Positions 1 to 5,959 of a DNA stretch of 7,211 bases are shown here, piece after piece (within the stretch, counting starts at the first letter, position 1; every line of letters begins with the position of its first letter). The translations under genes were made by a program, and so were the position numbers. The stretch is from Bacillota bacterium (GTDB taxonomy: Bacteria; Bacillota; Clostridia; Clostridiales; Clostridiaceae), in assembly GCA_023427705.1 (NCBI GenBank), contig JAEZAL010000280.1:1-7211 (forward strand), given 5' to 3'. Under the pieces are notes generated by a model, which was not told the DNA's origin, ran no database searches, and saw only the letters and a list, made by a program, of their open reading frames with translations.

Positions 1-2523
1 TATGAAGCCTTTTTACAAAGAGGTGGAATACTGCCATCACAAATAAATCTATTATTAGATGAACAAGAGTTAAATGAAAAGTTAGGATTACAAAATGTAA
101 TTACATTAGATGTATTTGATGTAAATAGTAGAATTTTAAACCCTTATAAAAAGTATTCACTAAATTCTATAACTTTAAATAGTTATCAAGGTCAATTAGA
201 TCTTCTAATAGAGGATATAAAAGATAAAAAGTCTAGAGGTTATAGAACTATAATATTATCAGGTACAAGACCTAGGGGAGAAAGATTAGTTAATACTTTA
301 AGAGATAGGGGTATTGAAAGTGTCTATAGAGATAATGTAGACTCTATAGAATTAGGTGAAGTAGCAATTACTTTTGGAAATCTTTTGAAGGGATTTGAAT
401 ATCCTGATTTAAAACTATGTGTCATTTCTGATAAGGACGTATTTGGTGAAGCAAAGAGAAAAATATCTAAGAGAAAAACTAATAAAAAAGGTATAGGTAA
501 AATAAAAAGTTTTGCTGAACTTAAATTAGGAGATTATGTAGTTCATGCTAATCATGGTGTAGGTGTTTATAAGGGAATAAAGCAAATAGAAGTTGGTGGA
601 CATAAAAGAGATTATTTGGATATAGTTTATGATAAAGGAGATAAGCTATATGTACCAGTTGATCAGTTAGATTTAGTTCAAAAATATATTGGTTCAGAAG
701 GGAAAACTCCTAAAGTAAATAAACTAGGTAGTGCAGAATGGAGCAAAGCTAAGGCGAAAGTTAAAAAATCTATAAATGAAATTGCACAAGATTTAGTTAA
801 GCTATATGCAACTAGAGCTACTTTAAAGGGATATAAATATAATAAAGATACAGAGTGGCAAAGACAATTTGAAGATGAATTCCCATTTGAAGAAACACCA
901 GATCAATTAACATCTTTAGAAGAAATTAAGAAAGATATGGAATCTGATAAGCCTATGGATAGACTTCTTTGTGGAGATGTTGGTTATGGTAAGACAGAAG
1001 TTGCTGTTAGAGCTGCATTTAAAGCTGTAATGGATGGCAAACAAGTTGCATTTTTAGTACCTACAACTATACTTGCAGAGCAACACTATAAAAATATGAT
1101 TAAGAGATTTTCAGATTTCCCTGTAAAAATAGATATGATAAGTAGATTTAGAAGTGCTAAAGAGCAAAAAGCAACACTTCAAGCTACGAAAGAAGGAAAT
1201 GTAGATATACTAATAGGTACTCATAGACTAGTATCTAAAGATATAGTATTTAAAGACTTAGGATTATTAATAATAGATGAAGAGCAAAGATTTGGAGTTG
1301 CTCAAAAAGAAAAGATAAAGAACTTAAAGAAAAATGTTGATGTATTGACTTTAAGTGCAACACCAATTCCTAGAACTCTTCATATGTCATTAACAGGAGC
1401 AAGAGATATTTCAGTAATTGAAACTCCTCCAGAAGAAAGATATCCTATTCAAACTTATGTTGTAGAGCAAAATGATCAGCTAGTAAGGGATGCTATTTTA
1501 AGAGAGGTAAATAGAGGAGGGCAAGTTTTCTATGTTTATAACAGAGTTGAAAGTATAGAAAATATGTCTAAGTACTTATCAGATTTAGTTCCTGAATGTA
1601 AAATTGGAATTATTCATGGGCAAATGACTGAAAGACAGTTGGAAACTGAAATGGTAAACTTTATGAATAAAGAGTATGATGTTTTGGTGTGTACAACTAT
1701 AATTGAGACAGGAATAGATATTCCAAATGTTAATACAATGATTATTCATGATTCAGATAAGATGGGACTATCTCAACTTTATCAATTAAGAGGTAGAGTA
1801 GGTAGGTCTAATAGAATAGCCTATGCATACTTTATGTATACTAAAGATAAGGTGTTAACTGAAGTTGCAGAAAAAAGATTAAAAGCACTAAAAGATTTTA
1901 CTGAACTTGGTTCTGGTTTTAAAATAGCTATGAGGGATTTAGAAATCAGAGGTGCTGGTAATATGATGGGGTCAGCACAACATGGTCATATGGCAGCTAT
2001 AGGCTATGACTTATATTGCAGGATGCTAGAAGATACTATTAAAATAATTAAAGGTGAAATAGAAAAAGAACCAATTGAAACAACAGTAGACATAAAAGTA
2101 GATGCATATATTCCAGGTACTTATATAGAAGATGAAATTCAAAAAATTGAAGTTTACAAGAAAATTGCAGCTATAGAAAGTCTTGATGATTATATGGATA
2201 TTAAAGCAGAACTTGAAGATAGATATTCAGAAATTCCTGAGCCTGTTTATAATTTAATGGATATAGCATATATTAAGAGTAGAGCAAAAATGCTTTCTAT
2301 TGAAGAAATTAAAGAGACACCAAAAGAAATTAAGTTTATTTTTGCAGATGGAATTAATAACTTGAATAAAATTTACAAATATTTATTAGAACATTATAAG
2401 GATAAAGTATTCTTAATGTTTGGAGAAAAGCCATACTTCGGTGTTAGAATATCTGAAGTGAAAAAAGAAGGAATTTTAGGGTTATTTAAAGAAATGTTAG
2501 ATAGTCTAACTAAAGATATTTAA
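1..2523 (+). CDS. mfd: Transcription-repair coupling factor Mfd (5'-truncated by window edge)
   Basis: Mfd is a cytoplasmic ATP-driven DNA translocase. It pushes RNA polymerase stalled at lesions off DNA and recruits UvrA for nucleotide excision repair. The reading frame is open from base 1, giving 840 visible residues; the family is about 1150-1180 long, so roughly 330 are missing (the UvrB-like and UvrA-binding part). Visible, numbered from base 1: end of the UvrB-like region and linker domain, about 1-150; CarD-like RNA-polymerase-interaction domain, about 170-235; helicase motor, about 290-630, with Walker A GDVGYGKT at 325-332, DEEQ box at 426-429, LSATPIPRTL at about 451-460 and motif VI QLRGRVGR at 595-602; TRG translocation motif at about 637-657 (GSGFKIAMRDLEIRGAG); C-terminal autoregulatory D7 domain, about 695-838. 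A TTG at 385 lies inside the gene and is not its start. All key motifs are intact. No terminator follows the TAA, so some transcripts may read into prsA. Confidence 0.98.
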   Translation, partial: YEAFLQRGGILPSQINLLLDEQELNEKLGLQNVITLDVFDVNSRILNPYKKYSLNSITLNSYQGQLDLLIEDIKDKKSRGYRTIILSGTRPRGERLVNTLRDRGIESVYRDNVDSIELGEVAITFGNLLKGFEYPDLKLCVISDKDVFGEAKRKISKRKTNKKGIGKIKSFAELKLGDYVVHANHGVGVYKGIKQIEVGGHKRDYLDIVYDKGDKLYVPVDQLDLVQKYIGSEGKTPKVNKLGSAEWSKAKAKVKKSINEIAQDLVKLYATRATLKGYKYNKDTEWQRQFEDEFPFEETPDQLTSLEEIKKDMESDKPMDRLLCGDVGYGKTEVAVRAAFKAVMDGKQVAFLVPTTILAEQHYKNMIKRFSDFPVKIDMISRFRSAKEQKATLQATKEGNVDILIGTHRLVSKDIVFKDLGLLIIDEEQRFGVAQKEKIKNLKKNVDVLTLSATPIPRTLHMSLTGARDISVIETPPEERYPIQTYVVEQNDQLVRDAILREVNRGGQVFYVYNRVESIENMSKYLSDLVPECKIGIIHGQMTERQLETEMVNFMNKEYDVLVCTTIIETGIDIPNVNTMIIHDSDKMGLSQLYQLRGRVGRSNRIAYAYFMYTKDKVLTEVAEKRLKALKDFTELGSGFKIAMRDLEIRGAGNMMGSAQHGHMAAIGYDLYCRMLEDTIKIIKGEIEKEPIETTVDIKVDAYIPGTYIEDEIQKIEVYKKIAAIESLDDYMDIKAELEDRYSEIPEPVYNLMDIAYIKSRAKMLSIEEIKETPKEIKFIFADGINNLNKIYKYLLEHYKDKVFLMFGEKPYFGVRISEVKKEGILGLFKEMLDSLTKDI

Positions 2524-2534
2524 TAATTAACAAA

Positions 2535-2563
2535 TTGAATAACTGACACAATATTGATATACT
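2535..2563 (+). promoter_or_regulatory. Predicted sigma-A promoter of prsA (extended -10)
   Basis: A -35 element TTGAAT (2535-2540) and a -10 element TATACT (2558-2563) are separated by exactly 17 bp. The -10 is preceded by TGA (2555-2557), which forms an extended -10. Transcription would start near 2570, about 47 bases before the prsA TTG. The site lies in the mfd-prsA gap, so prsA can be expressed independently of mfd. A 6-bp dyad, ACACAA (2546-2551) and TTGTGT (2566-2571), brackets the -10 and could be an operator or chance. A TATAAT at 2571-2576 is an alternative -10 but has no -35 at proper spacing. This is a motif reading only. Confidence 0.55.
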
Positions 2564-2604
2564 ATTTGTGTATAATTAAAAGGGTTTACAAAATAAATAG
2601 AAAT

Positions 2605-2619
2605 GAGGGAACATCATTG
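2605..2619 (+). promoter_or_regulatory. prsA ribosome binding site and TTG start
   Basis: GAGGGA at 2605-2610 lies six bases before the TTG at 2617-2619. This decides the start. Beginning here gives a lipoprotein signal peptide of normal length (Met, basic Lys residues, hydrophobic core, Cys23). The alternative in-frame TTG at 2554 has no Shine-Dalgarno sequence, overlaps the predicted -10 box and would add 21 residues that do not belong to a signal peptide. Confidence 0.75.
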
Positions 2620-3597
2620 ATTAAAATTAAAAAATTAATAGCTGCAGGAGCATTAGGTATCTTTGCTTTTTCAGCAGTGGGATGCCAAATGATACAAAAG
2701 ACTCCAGAAGCAATAAACAATACTGTATTAGCTAAAGTTGGGGATACTAAAATCACAAGAGGAGACGTAAATGAAATAGCAGATCCATACCTACAATCAT
2801 ATTTTGGGGAAAATTATGATTCTAATACAGAGGTAGCGGAGCAAGTAAGAGAGTTAAGAATTCAAGCTATAAATCTATTAGTAGAAGAAAAGATAATGTA
2901 TAAAAAAGCAGAAGAATTAGGTGTTCTTCCAACAGATGAACAAGTTGAAACAGAAGTTCAAAACTTTATAACAAACTTAAAAGAAAATCTAGGTGGAGAA
3001 GATGCCTTTAATACTGCTTTAGCAGAAACAGGAATGACTTTAGAAGAATATACTGAACAATTAAGAGAAAACATGAGAGCTAATTTAATTAATACTAATG
3101 TTAATAATGAAATATTTAAGGATGTAACTGTATCAGATGATGAAATAAAAACTTATTATGATGAGCATTTAGACAGCTTTAAGACTGCAACAGTTTCTCA
3201 TATTTTAATAAAAGATGAAAATACAGCTAAAGAAGTAAGAGAAAGAGCTGCAAATGGTGAAGATTTTGCTACATTAGCAAAGGAGTATTCAGAAGATACA
3301 GGTACTAAAGAAAATGGTGGAAGCCTAGGAACTGTAGCTTATGATACAACTCAATATGTTCAAGAATTTACAGATGCATTTAAGGCTTTAGGAGAAGGTG
3401 AAGTTTCAGAACCTGTAAAAAGCACTTATGGATATCATATAATAAAGGTTACTGATATAAAACAAGAAACTTTAGACGAAGCAAAAGATTCAATAAAGAC
3501 TACATTAGAAAATGAAAAGAAAAGTGAAATATATACTACTTCTATGGAAGAATGGAAGAAAGAATATAAGGTTAAAACATACGAAAATAGATTATAA
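2617..3597 (+). CDS. prsA: PrsA-type foldase lipoprotein, parvulin peptidyl-prolyl cis-trans isomerase
   Basis: The 326-residue protein is predicted to be exported, lipid-anchored on the outer face of the membrane, and to help secreted proteins fold by isomerising X-Pro bonds. The signal peptide covers residues 1-22: basic start (K3, K5, K6), hydrophobic core, then SAVGC with the lipidated Cys at 23. The lipobox is slightly atypical, with Ala rather than Leu at -3. Next comes a SurA/PrsA-like helical chaperone region of about 30-185, rich in Glu and Lys. The parvulin (PpiC) domain spans about 190-280, with the hallmark SHILI (His195) and YGYHIIKV (His274) segments and a central GGSLG motif. 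A charged C-terminal tail follows. Length is normal for clostridial PrsA. The gene has its own promoter and a strong terminator, so it looks monocistronic. It lies between mfd and spoVT, where B. subtilis has no such gene. The family call is firm; client proteins cannot be told from sequence. Confidence 0.94.
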   Translation: MIKIKKLIAAGALGIFAFSAVGCQMIQKTPEAINNTVLAKVGDTKITRGDVNEIADPYLQSYFGENYDSNTEVAEQVRELRIQAINLLVEEKIMYKKAEELGVLPTDEQVETEVQNFITNLKENLGGEDAFNTALAETGMTLEEYTEQLRENMRANLINTNVNNEIFKDVTVSDDEIKTYYDEHLDSFKTATVSHILIKDENTAKEVRERAANGEDFATLAKEYSEDTGTKENGGSLGTVAYDTTQYVQEFTDAFKALGEGEVSEPVKSTYGYHIIKVTDIKQETLDEAKDSIKTTLENEKKSEIYTTSMEEWKKEYKVKTYENRL

Positions 3598-3606
3598 AAT
3601 GTTTTT

Positions 3607-3640
3607 AGGAATTAGCTATTTATTAGCTGATTCCTTTTTT
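3607..3640 (+). terminator. Intrinsic terminator of prsA
   Basis: Arms AGGAATTAGCT (3607-3617) and AGCTGATTCCT (3625-3635) form an 11-bp stem with one G-U pair around a 7-base loop. The T-tract TTTTTT (3635-3640) follows directly, and five more T's come after one G. It begins nine bases after the prsA stop codon. The opposite strand has no matching T-tract, so it acts in the + direction only. It separates prsA from spoVT. Confidence 0.93.
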
Positions 3641-3690
3641 GTTTTTAGTTACCTAATATTTTTTAATTAAATAAAAAAATGGTTATATGG

Positions 3691-3719
3691 GTATAAAATT
3701 TCTAAGAAGTCAAATAATA
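3691..3719 (+). promoter_or_regulatory. Possible sporulation-type (sigma-G/F-like) promoter of spoVT
   Basis: spoVT in Bacillus is read by forespore sigma-G. In this gap the closest match is GTATAA at 3691-3696 as a -35 and AATAATA at 3713-3719 as a -10 (consensus about CATnnTA; the leading C is missing), 16 bp apart where 17-18 is usual. CAAATAA at 3711 is a competing register. No good sigma-A pair is visible. The upstream stretch 3657-3680 is almost pure A/T. Some promoter is needed here because a terminator precedes it, but this assignment is weak. Confidence 0.22.
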
Positions 3720-3761
3720 ATATTGCAACTAATTATTAATTAAGGGAGGTAGCTCATAATA

Positions 3762-4310
3762 ATGAAAGCAACAGGGATTGTTAGACGAATTGATGACTTA
3801 GGAAGAGTTGTAATACCAAAGGAAATAAGAAGAACTTTAAGGATTAGAGAAGGAGATCCGTTAGAGATTTTCACTGATAGAGAAGGTGGAGTTATTTTAA
3901 AGAAATATTCACCTATTGGAGAATTAACTGATTTTTCAAAGGAGTATGCTGAAAGCTTGCAACAAGCAATTGGACATATTATTTTAATAGCAGATAAGGA
4001 TGCATTTATATCAGTAAGTGGTGGTTCCAAGAAGGAGTATGTTGAAAGAAAGGTTAGTCAAGAGCTAGAAAAGATAATGGAAGAAAGAAAAGCTGTTTTA
4101 ATAACAGACCAAAGCAAGACTATTCCATTACATAGTGATGAAGAAGCAGGAAAATATACTAGCCAAGTAATATCTCCGATAATAGCTGAAGGAGATGCAA
4201 TAGGAGCAGTTATTATCTTATCAAAGGAATCTGGTGAAAAATTAGGGGAACTAGAATTAAAACTATCTGAAACAGCTTCCGCTTTCTTAGGTAAACAAAT
4301 GGAACAATAA
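3762..4310 (+). CDS. spoVT: Stage V sporulation protein T, AbrB-family transcriptional regulator
   Basis: SpoVT is a DNA-binding regulator that tunes sigma-G-dependent genes in the developing forespore. The 182 residues match the family length (about 178 in B. subtilis). Residues 1-52 form an AbrB/SpoVT swapped-hairpin DNA-binding domain, with the typical TGIVRRIDDLGRVVIPKEIR stretch starting at residue 4 and REGDPLEIF after it. Residues of about 55-180 form the GAF-like C-terminal domain (for example SGGSKKEY and the hydrophobic GDAIGAVIILS strand), thought to bind an unidentified small ligand and to drive tetramer formation. The ATG follows a strong Shine-Dalgarno sequence, AAGGGAGGT (3742-3750), at a slightly long spacing of 11 bases. 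No simple terminator follows, so the transcript probably continues into the flippase gene 94 bases downstream. Confidence 0.97.
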   Translation: MKATGIVRRIDDLGRVVIPKEIRRTLRIREGDPLEIFTDREGGVILKKYSPIGELTDFSKEYAESLQQAIGHIILIADKDAFISVSGGSKKEYVERKVSQELEKIMEERKAVLITDQSKTIPLHSDEEAGKYTSQVISPIIAEGDAIGAVIILSKESGEKLGELELKLSETASAFLGKQMEQ

Positions 4311-4346
4311 AACAAATAAAATATAAAGTTATCAATAAAAAGTAAT

Positions 4347-4402
4347 AATACCTCTAAACTTAAAATAAAAATTATTAAAGCAATTAAAAGTTTGGAGGTA
4401 TT
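4347..4402 (+). promoter_or_regulatory. 15-bp stem-loop that pairs away the spoVB Shine-Dalgarno sequence
   Basis: The left arm AATACCTCTAAACTT (4347-4361) pairs with the right arm AAGTTTGGAGGTATT (4388-4402). All fifteen positions pair, counting one T-G wobble, around a 26-base A/T loop. The right arm contains GGAGG (4394-4398), the ribosome binding site of the ATG at 4405. On mRNA coming through from spoVT this site would be paired. Only TTTT follows (4401-4404, overlapping the arm) and the loop is long, so it would be a poor terminator; attenuation is still possible. The pairing is seen directly; its regulatory role is inferred. Confidence 0.6.
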
Positions 4403-4404
4403 TT

Positions 4405-5940
4405 ATGAAGAAACAATCGCTAATAAAAGCAAGCTTAATACTTGGCATAGCAGGTATAGTAGCGAAATTTTTAGGATTATTCTTTAGATGGCCATTAATT
4501 ATGCTGATAGGAGATGAAGGCGTAGGATACTATCAAATGTCATACCCTTTATATATGTTTTTCGTTGCTATGGCTTCAGGCGTTCCTGTAGCTATTTCTA
4601 AGATGATTTCTGAGAAAAAGGCAAAGGGAGATATAGAAGGCATATTTGTTACACTAAAGGAATCTACAATTTTAATGATGATTATGGGGATTGGAACAAG
4701 TCTTATACTATTTGTTTTTGCTAAGCCAATTATAAATTTTGTGCAGTGGGATATGAAATCATATTATTCTTTACTAGGAATATCATTTGCCCCATTCATA
4801 ATTTCCATTATGACTATATATAGGGGATTCTTTCAAGGACTTCAAAATATGACTCCTTCAGGAGTTTCTCAAATATTAGAGCAAGTAGGAAGAGTAATAA
4901 TTGGAGTTGGACTTGCTATATTACTTTTACCTAAGGGGATAGAATATGCAGCAGGGGGGGCAGCCTTTGGAGCGGCAGCAGGAGGAGTAATAGGAGCTAG
5001 TTATTTATATGAAAAGTATAAAAAAATTAGGAAAGAAATGTGGAATAGAAAAGTTAAGAGTGATCCAGAAGTTCTTACAGCAATACTAAAAATAGCACTT
5101 CCTATATCTATAGGAGCAACTGTGGGAACAATAATGAGTTTAATTGATTCTATACTAGTTCCACAAAAATTATTACAAGCAGGTTTATCATCAGAAAAAG
5201 CAACTATTCTTTATGCACAGCTTACAGGGAAGGCAAATGTAATAACTAATATTCCTTTGACCTTATCAATGGCACTAGGGATAGCATTGATACCTATAAT
5301 AGCAGAAAAATATATAATGAATAGAAGAGATGAATTAGAATCTAAAGTTCAATTATCTATGAAAATGGCAATGCTTATAGCTATGCCGTGTACATTAGGT
5401 CTCTATTTTCTCGCTGATCCCATAATGAAGGTTATATTCCCAGGAAGATATGATGGAATATTAATATTAAAGTATCTATCAATATCTGTACCTTTTATAA
5501 TTTTAACTCAAACAACTACATCTATTATGCAGGGAATAGGTCATTATATTAGACCGATAATTAATTTGTTTATAGGATGTATAGTTAAAGTTATATTAAC
5601 ATTTATTTTAGTGCCTATGCCAGAAATTAATATATATGGTGCTGTAATAGCTAGTATTTCTGCATATTTAGTAGCAACCATATTAAATTTAATTTCTTTA
5701 AGAAAAAGGCTTAAATTAAGACTAAATATATACAAATCTTTCATTAAACCTATAATAGCAGCATCTATTATGATTATTGGAGTTATATTTTCATATAATT
5801 TAATATATAGTAAAACTGCTAGTAATACTTCTTCTTGCTTATTAGCTATATTTTTGGGTATTATTATATATATAATATTAATATTAATACTTAGAATATT
5901 TAGTATAGATGATATAAAAAATAGAATCATAAAAAATTAA
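4405..5940 (+). CDS. spoVB: SpoVB/YabM-type polysaccharide or lipid flippase (MOP superfamily)
   Basis: The protein is a 511-residue polytopic membrane protein of the oligosaccharidyl-lipid/polysaccharide flippase group that includes SpoVB, YabM and MurJ. It probably moves a lipid-linked cell-wall or cortex precursor across a membrane during spore formation. By eye it has about 14 hydrophobic segments, near residues 8-32, 43-64, 86-110, 118-142, 158-176, 180-200, 228-250, 280-300, 320-344, 352-375, 384-400, 406-430, 446-464 and 476-500. Family-typical N-terminal stretches are seen: KASLILGIAGIVAKFLGLFFR and GVGYYQMSYPLY. The start ATG has GGAGG six bases upstream, inside the stem-loop at 4347-4402. 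By synteny it holds the place of B. subtilis yabM, whereas clostridial genomes usually label it spoVB; the symbol is therefore provisional. A run of seven G's (4954-4960) lies in an Ala/Gly-rich part. The 3' end is very A/T-rich. mazG begins 19 bases after the stop codon, which suggests co-transcription. Confidence 0.9.
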   Translation: MKKQSLIKASLILGIAGIVAKFLGLFFRWPLIMLIGDEGVGYYQMSYPLYMFFVAMASGVPVAISKMISEKKAKGDIEGIFVTLKESTILMMIMGIGTSLILFVFAKPIINFVQWDMKSYYSLLGISFAPFIISIMTIYRGFFQGLQNMTPSGVSQILEQVGRVIIGVGLAILLLPKGIEYAAGGAAFGAAAGGVIGASYLYEKYKKIRKEMWNRKVKSDPEVLTAILKIALPISIGATVGTIMSLIDSILVPQKLLQAGLSSEKATILYAQLTGKANVITNIPLTLSMALGIALIPIIAEKYIMNRRDELESKVQLSMKMAMLIAMPCTLGLYFLADPIMKVIFPGRYDGILILKYLSISVPFIILTQTTTSIMQGIGHYIRPIINLFIGCIVKVILTFILVPMPEINIYGAVIASISAYLVATILNLISLRKRLKLRLNIYKSFIKPIIAASIMIIGVIFSYNLIYSKTASNTSSCLLAIFLGIIIYIILILILRIFSIDDIKNRIIKN

Positions 5941-5959
5941 TTAGTAAGGAGAGAACCTA

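Noticed and set aside
385..387. TTG as the mfd start
   Set aside because: The frame is open and reads as Mfd sequence back to base 1; the gene simply begins outside the window.
2571..2576. TATAAT as the prsA -10 box
   Set aside because: A perfect hexamer, but upstream TTGATA is only 11 bases away and CTGACA is 22 away; the 17-bp pair with an extended -10 fits better.
3657..3680. T6 / A7 inverted repeat with TTAATTAA as a second terminator or operator
   Set aside because: Pure A/T pairing is too weak for a terminator and common by chance here; at most it is an A-tract/UP-like region.
3740..4030. Minus-strand ORF of 96 codons over spoVT
   Set aside because: It lies opposite the conserved AbrB domain, has no family resemblance and no ribosome binding site; an antisense shadow.
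4058..4315. Minus-strand ORF of 85 codons over the spoVT 3' half
   Set aside because: Antisense shadow of the GAF domain; Ser-rich with no recognisable motif.
4311..4404. Sigma-E or sigma-A promoter directly before the flippase gene
   Set aside because: AATACCTC resembles a sigma-E -10 only partly and no -35 sits at 14-15 bases; not enough to call.
5544..5930. Minus-strand ORF of 128 codons, Ile-rich and membrane-like
   Set aside because: It is the complement of A/T-rich transmembrane codons of the flippase, which yields a hydrophobic look by itself.
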